From Gammaproteobacteria bacterium (GTDB lineage: Bacteria > Pseudomonadota > Gammaproteobacteria > Steroidobacterales > Woeseiaceae), in contig JAOUGX010000002.1 in the NCBI GenBank assembly GCA_029865385.1, forward strand, positions 47,202-111,201: DNA of 64,000 nt. Direction: 5' to 3'. Of this stretch, positions 8,630-17,463 are shown in pieces. Position numbers and translations under genes: made by a program. Position 1 is the first letter of the stretch; each line of letters begins with the position of its first letter. The notes under the pieces were generated by a model. It saw nothing but the letters and a program-made list of their open reading frames with translations, had not been told where the DNA came from and searched no databases.

Positions 8630-10819
8630 CTACTCGCCCGGACGGTATCGCCGAACCGCGCGACGCTCGACATCTTCCGGGTAATACGCAACTTCCTTGA
8701 ACTGGCGATCCACGTAGCGCTGCGCCTGGTCGTCGAAATGCGGTGAAGCCGGATCGCCGCTCTGCCCGCCAGCGAGCAGGCTCTTTGCCCGCACCCTGTC
8801 GCCGAATTCGACCACCGCGACGAAGCTGTTACCTGAAGTGCCATAGATGCGTTTCGTTCCGGGATAACGTTTGGCGCCGTAAGACGCGAGCGCGCCCCAG
8901 TTGCCCGACGCCATGGCAACAGGCAAAGACGGCTCGTTGTCGTCGAATGCTTGCACGATATCGCCATTCAGCCGCTGGTAGCGATTGACCTCCCCCCACG
9001 CCGTCTTCCATTGACCGAAGTCCGAGTCGAGCATCGCCATTGTTTCGGCAAATATTCTCAAGCGTTCGTCCGCCGGCGACTGGCTCGCAAAATATAGAAT
9101 GCGTTGCATATCCGACGCATCGGCCAGATGCTGCGGAATTACGCCTTTTTCCTGATAGGCGCTGCCGTAAAAATGTGCGAGCGTCATTGCCACTGAGTCG
9201 GCAGAGACCTGAAAGTCCCATTCGCGAAGCAGATCGATTGCGCCGGCAAGTTCAGGGTCTGCATCCGGTGCCTCATCGTAAGCCTTGACCAGGCCCGGGA
9301 TCAGGTCCTCGAAACCCGGAAGGTACGGGTCATAGGCGAGGTCAATCAGCTTGTCCAAGGTCAGCCCGGACAGCCCCGTCAGCACGCGCACGGCATGAAT
9401 GCCGCGGAAATTCTCCGGATCTGGCGCCATGTAGTGCGGATAATTCTCCCGCACAGGACTGAACTCCGCGGCCGCGGTAAACGGTGTTGAGTTGCAGTTC
9501 TGAATCCAGCCATTCTGCGGATTCAGGATCGTTATGGTTTCGTCGACATCGTGCAGGCCTTGCCAATCCGTGGCGGGATCGCTGCCGTCCACCGGCTTCG
9601 AATAGTCGAACTGCGGATTTCTACGCGGCACGAAATTTCCATGGTAGTAGGCGATGTTGCCCTGCGAATCCGCGTAGACGGTATTGTTCGACGAGTTCGT
9701 TCGAATATTCATCATGTCGCGGAATCCGTCGTGCCCATCCAGCTTGGTGCGGACAAAGGACTGCTCAAGAGCACGGACGGGGTCCCAATTGATTCGGGTC
9801 GCGACCCACTCCCCGTCCAGGCTGTGCGTGACCGGCCCATGGTGCGTGCGGTATGTAGTGAAACTGCGTTCCGACCAAACGGCGCCATCCTTGTATCGCA
9901 ATGTAACTTCGGAGATCTGCACCGGCCGGATTTCCTCACCGTAGCGATACAGAAGTCGACCGTTTTCTTCGAACACGTCTTCGACGAATTCGTCCATGAA
10001 ATCGACCTCAGTCGAAGTGTGCATCCATCCGGTGTTTTCATTGAATCCCTGGTAGACGAAAAACTGGCCCCAGGTCACGGCACCGTAGGCATTCAGTCCT
10101 TCCTCGCTGACGACGTGAATTTCACCGCGAAAGAAGAACGAGGTATGCGGGTTGATGAGCAACATGGCATTGCCAGACTCGGTGAGCTTGCCGGCAATTG
10201 CGAAACCGTTCGATCCCTGCGGTTCTGTGAATGCCCGCGAATCGCCGCGAATTTCCGTTGCCGGATCCCCTCCACCGTAGAAAGACCTTATTCCTTCCAG
10301 CGGAATCTGCTCGATATCGCCGCCAATCGAACCCTCGCTGAAGAACATCGGCATCCAGGGTTCAAAACGGGTCAACAGACGCGGCTTTACCCCCGGATTG
10401 CTCAACAGGTAGAAGTTCAGGCCATCGGCAAACGCATCGCACAGGTCCTTGAGCCATTGCGGCGCTGCGTCGTATGCCGCCTTGGCTTCGTCGACACTCA
10501 TATACAGCCTTGCACGCAGATCGCTGTACAAGGCCTGTTCTCCATCGATCTCGGCAAGTCGTCCTGTCGCCCAGACATAATTCCGCTCGATACGGTTGAA
10601 GTCGTCTTCCGCTTGCGCATACAACATGCCGAACACGGCGTCGGCATCCGTCTTCGCGTAGATGTGCGGCACACCGAAATCGTCGCGGACAATGCTGACT
10701 TTCTCCGCGCGGGCCTTCAGTCGGTCGAACTCCGTATCGACAGCAGCCTGCTGACAACCTGCCAATAACAGCAAAGCCCAGACCATCGGCAGTATTGCCG
10801 GCTTCAACCTGAACGACAT
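8630..10819 (-). CDS. penicillin acylase-family (Ntn hydrolase) lipoprotein
   Basis: N-terminal-nucleophile amidase of 729 residues in the penicillin G acylase/acyl-homoserine-lactone acylase family. The start at 10819 gives a lipoprotein signal with lipobox LAGC (Cys22) and has a purine-rich GGGGGAG just upstream. The alpha-chain motif DDFGVPHIYA (residues 46-55) and the autocleavage site Gly202/Ser203-Asn204 (QGSNGFAIAG) are present, so Ser203 should become the beta-chain nucleophile after processing. Family enzymes hydrolyse amide bonds of beta-lactams, acyl-homoserine lactones or lipopeptides. The lipid anchor places it in the envelope. It heads the ABC-2 operon, which is unusual and suggests that substrate or product is exported. 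The acyl substrate cannot be read from the sequence. Confidence 0.9.
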   Translation of the reverse strand: MSFRLKPAILPMVWALLLLAGCQQAAVDTEFDRLKARAEKVSIVRDDFGVPHIYAKTDADAVFGMLYAQAEDDFNRIERNYVWATGRLAEIDGEQALYSDLRARLYMSVDEAKAAYDAAPQWLKDLCDAFADGLNFYLLSNPGVKPRLLTRFEPWMPMFFSEGSIGGDIEQIPLEGIRSFYGGGDPATEIRGDSRAFTEPQGSNGFAIAGKLTESGNAMLLINPHTSFFFRGEIHVVSEEGLNAYGAVTWGQFFVYQGFNENTGWMHTSTEVDFMDEFVEDVFEENGRLLYRYGEEIRPVQISEVTLRYKDGAVWSERSFTTYRTHHGPVTHSLDGEWVATRINWDPVRALEQSFVRTKLDGHDGFRDMMNIRTNSSNNTVYADSQGNIAYYHGNFVPRRNPQFDYSKPVDGSDPATDWQGLHDVDETITILNPQNGWIQNCNSTPFTAAAEFSPVRENYPHYMAPDPENFRGIHAVRVLTGLSGLTLDKLIDLAYDPYLPGFEDLIPGLVKAYDEAPDADPELAGAIDLLREWDFQVSADSVAMTLAHFYGSAYQEKGVIPQHLADASDMQRILYFASQSPADERLRIFAETMAMLDSDFGQWKTAWGEVNRYQRLNGDIVQAFDDNEPSLPVAMASGNWGALASYGAKRYPGTKRIYGTSGNSFVAVVEFGDRVRAKSLLAGGQSGDPASPHFDDQAQRYVDRQFKEVAYYPEDVERRAVRRYRPGE

Positions 10820-10909
10820 GACTCCCCCTTGTCTATTTATATGCAAGACACACTAACTCGCTGGTGGACCACCAGCAACCGGATTCGTCCGTTCACCGGA
10901 ACGGTTCGA

Positions 10910-12049
10910 TCAGAGCGCCCTGTCTTCAAGTTTTGCCCTTAGCCATTCGTGGAATTCCCACAGGGAATATTCCTGCGGAACGAGCACGCCATGCTTGTGT
11001 TGCACGCACCGCAGTCCACGCTGATTGATTTCGCAGACGCGCCCATCCTGCTCGATCAGCAGTCGCCCGACATCCAGCATCCTGTCGATTTCACCGGCAT
11101 ACGTTTCTGCAACTTCCGGCAGCAGAAGCCAGTCGACGATCAGTTCCACCGATTCCGGTCCTCTCGGTAGCACGCGAACGCTGCGCACGTAGTCCGGGTG
11201 CGCAACGACGAACATACTGGCGGTGAAAGAAGCAAAATTGACCCCGTTCCTGATCTCGTGCTCATCAAGCCCGGGAATAACCGGTAAGCCGGTCTGGCCA
11301 TCCAGGGTCCAGGTTGCAAGACCCGGTGCTACACGCGGTCGCCCGTCATCGGATGCGTCGTCGGGTCGCCAGTTCGGCGTGTCCGTATAGCTGAGTACTC
11401 CGTTCTGATACAAAGGCACGAGTTTGCAAAGTTCAGGATGCACGCGCGGGCAGTGGTAACACTCCGAATAATTTTCCCAGAAAATTTTCCAGTTACAGGC
11501 CAACAGCTTCCTGTCCTGCTGAACGGAAATCATTTCTGCAAGTGGCCAGTGCTTCATTATTTGCGCCTCTGACCCGAGAAACGATTCCAGGGTGCATCCT
11601 GGCGTGTCGTCGAGACAAACAAAAATGAAACCACCCCAGCACGCGGAATTGACCTGGTACAGGGAGTAGTCGTTTTCCGCGAAATCGTCGACCGGGAGTC
11701 TTGCCGGCGTTGCAAGCAATGCTCCTGTCAGCGAGTAGGTCCAGGTGTGGTACGGGCAAATGATTCTGCCATTGGGAAAGCGGCCCTGCTCGTTCGTGCA
11801 GAGAATCGAGCCGCGATGTCGGCAGGTATTGTGGAATACACGCAGTTGGTTTTCGTTGTCGCGGGTAACTATCAGTTGCTGCGATCCGACCGTAGCGACG
11901 AAATAATCACCGGCTCGCGGGATCTCGTGGAGGCGGCCGACGCACACCCAATCCCGATACCAGACGGCTTCGAGTTCGACGGCGTAGTGATCCGGGTCGT
12001 AGTACCAGGTACTCGGCAGTGACAGTTCGGTTCGACTCAGAGTCGTCAT
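10910..12049 (-). CDS. Rieske non-heme iron oxygenase, alpha subunit
   Basis: Ring-hydroxylating-type oxygenase of 379 residues. The Rieske [2Fe-2S] ligands are Cys76-x-His78 (CRHRG) and Cys98-x2-His101 (CPYHTW). The mononuclear iron site is marked by ENYSECYHCPRVH with His199 and His204. Length and layout fit the single-component alpha-subunit group that includes glycine betaine, stachydrine and carnitine demethylases as well as aromatic dioxygenases; the substrate is not decidable. ATG at 12049 is chosen over a TTG 21 bases upstream because the family N-terminus starts near here. No reductase or ferredoxin gene is adjacent, so it must borrow electron carriers. The acylase/ABC operon follows 90 bases downstream on the same strand; cotranscription is possible. 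Confidence 0.88.
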   Translation of the reverse strand: MTTLSRTELSLPSTWYYDPDHYAVELEAVWYRDWVCVGRLHEIPRAGDYFVATVGSQQLIVTRDNENQLRVFHNTCRHRGSILCTNEQGRFPNGRIICPYHTWTYSLTGALLATPARLPVDDFAENDYSLYQVNSACWGGFIFVCLDDTPGCTLESFLGSEAQIMKHWPLAEMISVQQDRKLLACNWKIFWENYSECYHCPRVHPELCKLVPLYQNGVLSYTDTPNWRPDDASDDGRPRVAPGLATWTLDGQTGLPVIPGLDEHEIRNGVNFASFTASMFVVAHPDYVRSVRVLPRGPESVELIVDWLLLPEVAETYAGEIDRMLDVGRLLIEQDGRVCEINQRGLRCVQHKHGVLVPQEYSLWEFHEWLRAKLEDRAL

Positions 12050-12207
12050 ATGACAACGATTCTGGCACAAAGCAATCCGCGCGACTTGACATATTCAATG
12101 CACTTTCGCTGCTCCGAACATGATGCAGTTCCTGTGCAAATGCCCCGGCCGAACCGATAATGAGTATCGTTCGAGTCGCGCTGCATGACTGGCAGGGAGC
12201 CTGGCCG

Positions 12208-12603
12208 ATGACCCGAAAATCAAGCCGCATTTTGCATGCCATTCCGGCGTTGCTGCTGATCGGACTGTCCGGAAGCGGCATGGCGCAGGAGCCGGCTGCC
12301 GCCTCCATCACAAGCCGCGCTTCCTTACTGCCCGAACGATGGTGTATCGAAACGCATATGGCAACTCCGTCACTCGCCGTGTTGCTGGAACCGCGGCCGG
12401 TATCGGACAGGCCCTGGTCGATGTTCGAATTCGCTGCAGATAACTACCGGCTGCGGGAAAGCTTCGCCGATCGCTCGGACCTGTCGTATCGACTGGCCGA
12501 ACTCGACACCAGCAGACTTGTCACCTTCTGGAAGGGCGAATCGCTGGGCGTTTTTCTCGGCATATCCACAGGCGGCTTCATCAGCCTTAGCGTCGCGCAG
12601 TAG
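12208..12603 (+). CDS. small exported protein of unknown function
   Basis: The protein has 131 residues. ATG at 12208 is chosen because GGGAG lies 8 bases upstream and because a signal peptide follows at once (basic start, then IPALLLIGLSGSGMAQ with a likely AQ-E cleavage). A start at 12160 would bury that signal. The mature 105 residues have no motif I recognise; a segment SMFEFAADNYRLRESF and one Cys are visible. It ends 23 bases before the convergent cytosine deaminase gene. It is accepted as coding because of the start-site and signal-peptide evidence only. Confidence 0.55.
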   Translation: MTRKSSRILHAIPALLLIGLSGSGMAQEPAAASITSRASLLPERWCIETHMATPSLAVLLEPRPVSDRPWSMFEFAADNYRLRESFADRSDLSYRLAELDTSRLVTFWKGESLGVFLGISTGGFISLSVAQ

Positions 12604-12626
12604 ATTCGTCAGCGGCAGCCCCCGAT

Positions 12627-13067
12627 CTACGGCTCGCCGATGTCCTCGTTCCACATTTGCGGGTTTTCGGCGATGAAGTCGAGCATCAGCTGCCGGCATT
12701 CTGCGTCGTTTGCGTTAACGAGCTTTACTCCCCTGGAGCGTAGATAGTCCTCGGGCCCCTGGAATGTCGCATTTTCACCAATGACTACGACAGGAATCCG
12801 GTACAGCAATATGGCGCCACTGCACATGTCGCACGGTGACAGGGTCGAGTACAGGGTCGCTCTCCTGTAGTCGGCGGCCGTCAACCGCCCGGCGTTTTCG
12901 AGGCAGTCCATTTCTGCATGCAGTACCGGACTCCCTTTTTGCAGGCGCTGATTGTGGCCACGGCCGACGATTTCTCCGTCGATTACCAGCACCGATCCGA
13001 TCGGTACCCCGCCGGCGGCAAGTCCCTTGCGAGCTTCCGCGATTGCCGCCTGTAAGTGACTGTCCAT
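12627..13067 (-). CDS. fungal-type (Fcy1-like) cytosine deaminase
   Basis: Zinc-dependent nucleoside/nucleobase deaminase of 146 residues. The zinc site is His50-Ala-Glu52 (LHAEM) plus Cys79-x2-Cys82 (SPCDMC), with Glu52 as proton shuttle. The sequence tracks yeast cytosine deaminase Fcy1 closely: GGVPIG near the start, RGHN, LENAGRL, TLYSTLSPCDMCSGAI and an ending WNEDIGE like the yeast tail. It is far from the large amidohydrolase CodA of E. coli. The predicted reaction is cytosine to uracil plus ammonia (pyrimidine salvage). MDSHLQAA at 13067 is taken as the start; an upstream in-frame extension of 22 residues has no support. Divergent from the ExeA-like ATPase gene. Confidence 0.85.
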   Translation of the reverse strand: MDSHLQAAIAEARKGLAAGGVPIGSVLVIDGEIVGRGHNQRLQKGSPVLHAEMDCLENAGRLTAADYRRATLYSTLSPCDMCSGAILLYRIPVVVIGENATFQGPEDYLRSRGVKLVNANDAECRQLMLDFIAENPQMWNEDIGEP

Positions 13068-13299
13068 GGATCGGCAGTCTAGCAAAGGCAACGGCCGGCG
13101 CTCTCTTAGGCAGATTAAACATAATGCAAGCAACCTGGCTGCCGGACGATCAATTCGTCATGCGATAAATGCGGGGCAACGCCCGGCGTCACTTTCTGTG
13201 ACATAACTCCCTGAACTGAAAGCAGAACACCGGCAAACTGCCCAAACGGCAGGGACATTTGCGGGTCGTTGCCAACAACAATCGTCAAACAGGGCAGCT

Positions 13300-15741
13300 A
13301 TGTACGAGAAACACTTCGGTCTCAAGTCCAGGCCGTTTCGCTCCAGGCTCGAACCCTCCGCCATATTTGTCGGGCCGGCGCAGGTCAAGGTCATGGCTGG
13401 CTTGAAAAAAGCGCTGGCCGTGTCCGATGCGGTCGTTGCTTTGACCGGCCCTGTCGGCGTAGGCAAATCCACGATAGTCAATCGCGCACTGGAAGGCATC
13501 AGCCCCAAACGGGTCGTCGCACATGTCGGCCGTATGCAACTCGCTGCGGACGAAGTACTGGAGCTGTTGCTTACCGAATTCGATGTCAGCCGCCAGCCGA
13601 ACGGCACGATTCAGCGCTTCGCTGCGTTCAAGCGACTGTTGCACGACTGGGCGCTTGCCGGCACCCGCGCTTACATCGTCGTGGAAGATGCCGAACGTAT
13701 CGGCACCGACGCCCTGATCGAGTTGGAAGCCTTGACGGCGGCAGACAGTGGTGACGGAACCGGCGCAAGCATCGTAATGATGGGGCAGGCGTCGCTGTCC
13801 GAACTGGTATCGACCCCGGCCCTCGCCCGACTTCGGCAGCGAATTCGGCTGCGCCAGAACGTGGATCCGTTCAATGCCGCCGAGCTGCAGGGATACCTCA
13901 AGCATTGCATTCGAGCCGCCGGTGGAGAATTCGACGAGATCTTCGATCCGGGCGCACTCGACATGATCTTCCGTTGCTCGGACGGAATACCGAGAGTAGT
14001 CAACAATCTGTGCGAATCTGTACTGGCGGCCGCTGCAGAAGCTAATGCCGCTATCGTGATGCCGCAACTCGTACAACATGTCGCCCAGGAGCAATTTGGA
14101 ATTCAACCAGCACCGGCGCAACGCAACAAGCCCGAAGCCGATGCAGCGGTACAGACCAATCAGAAACCTGGCGTCGCAGATAAGGCTGACAACAAGGCTG
14201 CCGCGACTAAATCCGAAGCCAAACCGGTTGCAGTGCCCGTACCGAGCTCCAGCGCGACTGCCTCATCCGAGGCCGTCAAAAAGAATGCGAGGAATTCGCC
14301 GACCGTGCCCGTTCCGGCAGCCATCCCCGCGGCTGCAGAAATTCGGCAAATTGAGCGCGACAACGCAACCGAAGCGGCGCCGGACGCTAAACGGCCGGTC
14401 GAACCCGCGGCAAGTGGCTTCGAGTCGTTGCCGGTTTCCGAATTCACGGCGAATCCCCATCCGCAACCCGTATCGGCATCCAGAAAAGCCGAAGAGGCGA
14501 AACCCGAAATCACCTCGAAGCCGGTGCCGGTGGCCTCTGATTCCGCAGCCGCCGTGGACCACAGCGAGATTCCTCATCTGATTCAGGACACGCAGCCCGA
14601 ACTGACGGCCCTGAGCGACGACAGCGACCTACCCGATTTGAAGGACCTGATCGTGGAGCCTGCGACCGGTGCAAAGCCGGCCGCTGATCGCGACCCAAGC
14701 ATGCGCCTCCCGACGCTGAATGACATTCCGACCTTGTCAAGCGAGATGAAGGTTTCACAGTCGAAAAATACCGCGCAATCGACACCGGTCAAGTCGGCAC
14801 GGAGTTCGCCTGCCAGCCCGACTAAACCCAGGGCGCAACCGGCGGCCGCGAGTATCGAAGACGACGACATCCCAAAACTGGAAGCGACCATCACCGAAAT
14901 TCCGGCATGGGATCGCGATCCGACATTGGCGGAATTGAGGCCCGATATTGCTGCGCTCGAAGAGGCGCTGGCCGTCCCAGCGGACCCGTCGCCAATTCCA
15001 CCGGCCAAGCCGGACCAGCCGCCTGAACCAGCGCCGAAAGGAAAGGCGAAATCAAAGCCATTCGATCTTCCAGAGATCACTCTTGAAAAGGAGCTCAAGG
15101 TTAAGGAAATCGCGGCTCAGGAACAGCTGCTGAAAAAGGCGAGACCCGATACGCATGAAGCGGATATCGATGCGCCGGCAAAACGCAATCGCGGGTTCGA
15201 TCTGGACAGGCTTGCGGCCGAGCTGGGTAAGGCGCGTTCACTGGAAGATGTGGACGACAAGCTGGCCGAAACGCTGTTCGGTGAAGAAATGGCAAACGCG
15301 GCAGCCGAAGTCGCCGCAATGGTCGCCGCCGATGAGGCCGCAAAGAAAAAAGAAACTGCCAGTTCCGCCAAAAAGGAACCGCAGCTGTCGCTGGAAAAGC
15401 CCGCCGCACCGCTGAAAGCAGAACATCCGCCAGCAGCCCCCGCGAAAGCCAGGGCACAAAGCACGCCGGCAAATTCGGCCCGAAAACCGCAGCCACCCGC
15501 TGCGCCGCCTGACGGAACTCCCTCGGGTCCTGCAATCGAAATCACCATGCAGAGTGCACCGGATCCGGCGCCTGCTTCGGACGACCCGACCCCGGAGCCC
15601 ATTGAAGAGCAGTTCGGCACGTCGATGACGGCGACGCTGAAAGCGTTGAGTGCCGCGCAGGTCCAGCAAATGGACGAATCCGCCAACGACGACGAGAAGG
15701 CGCCGCGGCGCCTGTTCGGCCTGTTTCGCGGCTCGTCCTGA
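13300..15741 (+). CDS. ExeA/GspA-like AAA ATPase with long disordered acidic tail
   Basis: The protein has 813 residues. Residues 1-270 are an ExeA/GspA-type AAA+ ATPase: opening YEKHFGLKSRPF, Walker A GPVGVGKS (50-57), Walker B AYIVVEDAE (125-133) and a C-terminal lid SDGIPRVVNNLCE. The remaining 540 residues are Pro/Ala/Lys/Glu-rich and look intrinsically disordered. They contain repeated short acidic motifs of the type [DE][IL]PxL (near residues 423, 443, 475, 523 and 589) and a Lys/Glu helical patch at about 595-625. ExeA-like ATPases assist secretin assembly or envelope polysaccharide export, but this protein has no visible peptidoglycan-binding domain and no secretion partner nearby. 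GGGCAG precedes the ATG. The extreme tail length is unusual. Confidence 0.8.
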   Translation: MYEKHFGLKSRPFRSRLEPSAIFVGPAQVKVMAGLKKALAVSDAVVALTGPVGVGKSTIVNRALEGISPKRVVAHVGRMQLAADEVLELLLTEFDVSRQPNGTIQRFAAFKRLLHDWALAGTRAYIVVEDAERIGTDALIELEALTAADSGDGTGASIVMMGQASLSELVSTPALARLRQRIRLRQNVDPFNAAELQGYLKHCIRAAGGEFDEIFDPGALDMIFRCSDGIPRVVNNLCESVLAAAAEANAAIVMPQLVQHVAQEQFGIQPAPAQRNKPEADAAVQTNQKPGVADKADNKAAATKSEAKPVAVPVPSSSATASSEAVKKNARNSPTVPVPAAIPAAAEIRQIERDNATEAAPDAKRPVEPAASGFESLPVSEFTANPHPQPVSASRKAEEAKPEITSKPVPVASDSAAAVDHSEIPHLIQDTQPELTALSDDSDLPDLKDLIVEPATGAKPAADRDPSMRLPTLNDIPTLSSEMKVSQSKNTAQSTPVKSARSSPASPTKPRAQPAAASIEDDDIPKLEATITEIPAWDRDPTLAELRPDIAALEEALAVPADPSPIPPAKPDQPPEPAPKGKAKSKPFDLPEITLEKELKVKEIAAQEQLLKKARPDTHEADIDAPAKRNRGFDLDRLAAELGKARSLEDVDDKLAETLFGEEMANAAAEVAAMVAADEAAKKKETASSAKKEPQLSLEKPAAPLKAEHPPAAPAKARAQSTPANSARKPQPPAAPPDGTPSGPAIEITMQSAPDPAPASDDPTPEPIEEQFGTSMTATLKALSAAQVQQMDESANDDEKAPRRLFGLFRGSS

Positions 15742-15828
15742 CGCAAGCGAGCCACCATCCCGAAAAACCTGAACTCAAGGTAAGATATGCCGATCTCGGC
15801 CGTCCCTTGCGCATCCTAAGGAGCTGAC

Positions 15829-17412
15829 GTGAAACGCCTCATTGCTCGATTCGCATTGCTTTTCGCAGTCGCCGGAGTTGCGTCCTGCGGCGGCGGCGGT
15901 GATTCCGGGTTCGGCGGCGCGGGCCCCGGGAGCAATTCCGGCTGGGTACCCGGATCGTATCTTCAGTCCGGAACATTTTTCGCACGGTGTGCGGCGCCTC
16001 GAAGCGGCATCAACCCGGCGACCGGCCAGTCTTACCCGGATATTCGCGGCACGGCCACTGACGAGAACAATTTTTTGCGTTCCTACAGCAATGAAACCTA
16101 CCTGTGGTACAGCGAAATCACGGATCGGGATCCGGCACTCTACGCAACGCCGCAATACTTCGACCTGCTGAAAACGACCGCGACGACTCCGTCCGGCAGC
16201 CCCAGGGACAAGTTTCATTTCACCTATCCGAGCGACGAATGGTTCCGACTGTCGCAATCGGGCGTTTCCTATGGATATGGTGCCGAGTGGGTTCTGTTAC
16301 GCACCACACCACCGCGAGAGGCGGTTGTTGCTTACACCCAGCCGGGCTCCCCCGCCGTGGCTCCGGGTGCCATGCTTGCCCGCGGTGCGCGCATTCTGTC
16401 CGTCGACGGCGTCGATCTTGCCAATGGCAGCGACGTCGACACGTTGAACGGCGGACTGTTCCCGTCCGCGTCTGGTGAAAGCCACGATTTCGTCGTGCAG
16501 GATCTCGGATCGCAGACGACGCGAAATATTACGATGGTCTCGACAAATATAACCTCGACGCCTGTGCAAAACGTGTCTGTCATTCCTACAGCTGCCGGCG
16601 ACGTCGGCTACATCCTCTTCAATGATCACATCGCAACAGCCGAACAGGGCCTGATCGATGCCGTGAATCAGCTTAACGCGAGCAGCATCGTCGACTTGGT
16701 ACTGGATCTTCGCTACAACGGCGGCGGTTACCTGGACATCGCCAGCGAGTTCTCCTACATGATTGCGGGCCCCGGTCCGACCGCGGGCCGAATTTTCGAG
16801 TTATTGCAATTCAACGACAAGAATCCGAGTACCAATCCCGTCACGGGCCAGCCCCTGGCACCCATACCTTTTCATACGCGCACGCAGGGCTTCGGCGGGC
16901 CGCCTGGTGTGCAGTTGCCTACGCTGAACCTGACCCGCGTTTTCGTTCTGAGTGGCCCGAATACCTGCTCGGCAAGCGAGTCGATCGTGAACAGCCTGCG
17001 CGGCGTTGACCTAGAAGTAATTCAAATAGGCTCCACAACCTGCGGAAAACCCTACGGTTTTTATCCGACTGACAACTGCGGTACAACCTACTTTACGATC
17101 CAGTTCCGCGGCGTCAACGAAAAAAACTTCGGCGATTACCCGGATGGATTTTCGCCGTCAAATACTCCCGGCTCAGCGGGCGTCTCGCTTCCCGGATGCT
17201 CGGTAGCGGACGATTTTTCGCATTCGCTCGGCGATCCGCTGGAAGCAAGGCTGGCTGCCGCACTGCAGTACCGCGACACGCAGACCTGCCCCGCCGCAAG
17301 CGGCCTGGGACAACCCGGGCTCGCGAAGATCCGGCCCGGGGAATCGCCTGAGTTCACGGACGGGCTGCTGAATAAATCTCCGTGGCTGCAGAACCGAATT
17401 ATCCGGCAATAG
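15829..17412 (+). CDS. S41 (C-terminal processing-type) peptidase lipoprotein with PDZ domain
   Basis: Lipoprotein protease of 527 residues. The start is GTG with AAGGAG 5 bases upstream. The signal LIARFALLFAVAGVASC has lipobox Cys20, followed by a Gly-rich linker. A PDZ-like segment (about residues 165-240, LARGARILSVDGVDL) precedes the S41 core: DVGYILFNDHI, then VDLVLDLRYNGGGYLD, then NTCSASESIVNSL. Ser381 and Lys407 (TTCGKP) fit the Ser-Lys dyad spacing of tail-specific proteases. Several paired Cys residues fit an exported protein. The tail lacks the extra helical domains of Prc. It stands alone on its strand; the substrate is unknown. Confidence 0.87.
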   Translation: MKRLIARFALLFAVAGVASCGGGGDSGFGGAGPGSNSGWVPGSYLQSGTFFARCAAPRSGINPATGQSYPDIRGTATDENNFLRSYSNETYLWYSEITDRDPALYATPQYFDLLKTTATTPSGSPRDKFHFTYPSDEWFRLSQSGVSYGYGAEWVLLRTTPPREAVVAYTQPGSPAVAPGAMLARGARILSVDGVDLANGSDVDTLNGGLFPSASGESHDFVVQDLGSQTTRNITMVSTNITSTPVQNVSVIPTAAGDVGYILFNDHIATAEQGLIDAVNQLNASSIVDLVLDLRYNGGGYLDIASEFSYMIAGPGPTAGRIFELLQFNDKNPSTNPVTGQPLAPIPFHTRTQGFGGPPGVQLPTLNLTRVFVLSGPNTCSASESIVNSLRGVDLEVIQIGSTTCGKPYGFYPTDNCGTTYFTIQFRGVNEKNFGDYPDGFSPSNTPGSAGVSLPGCSVADDFSHSLGDPLEARLAAALQYRDTQTCPAASGLGQPGLAKIRPGESPEFTDGLLNKSPWLQNRIIRQ

Positions 17413-17463
17413 CCAGCGCCCGCCATTGCGACGGACTCAGGTGTTTGGTCGCCAGAGCGTCGA

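Noticed and set aside
9551..10768. Long plus-strand open frame of 405 codons opposite the acylase gene
   Set aside because: Antisense shadow of a well-supported gene; no motifs or ribosome site.
10889..10904. Terminator between the Rieske and acylase genes
   Set aside because: A 6-bp stem (CCGTTC/GAACGG) lies just past the Rieske stop, but there is no T-run and the stem is short, so it is not called.
13231..13262. c-di-GMP (GEMM-I) riboswitch before the ExeA-like gene
   Set aside because: GGCAAAC, a hairpin and GGGAC are present, but the conserved GCAAAG element and the second stem are missing. TTTGC instead pairs with GCAAA to make an ordinary imperfect hairpin. A covariance-model search (Rfam RF01051) would settle it.
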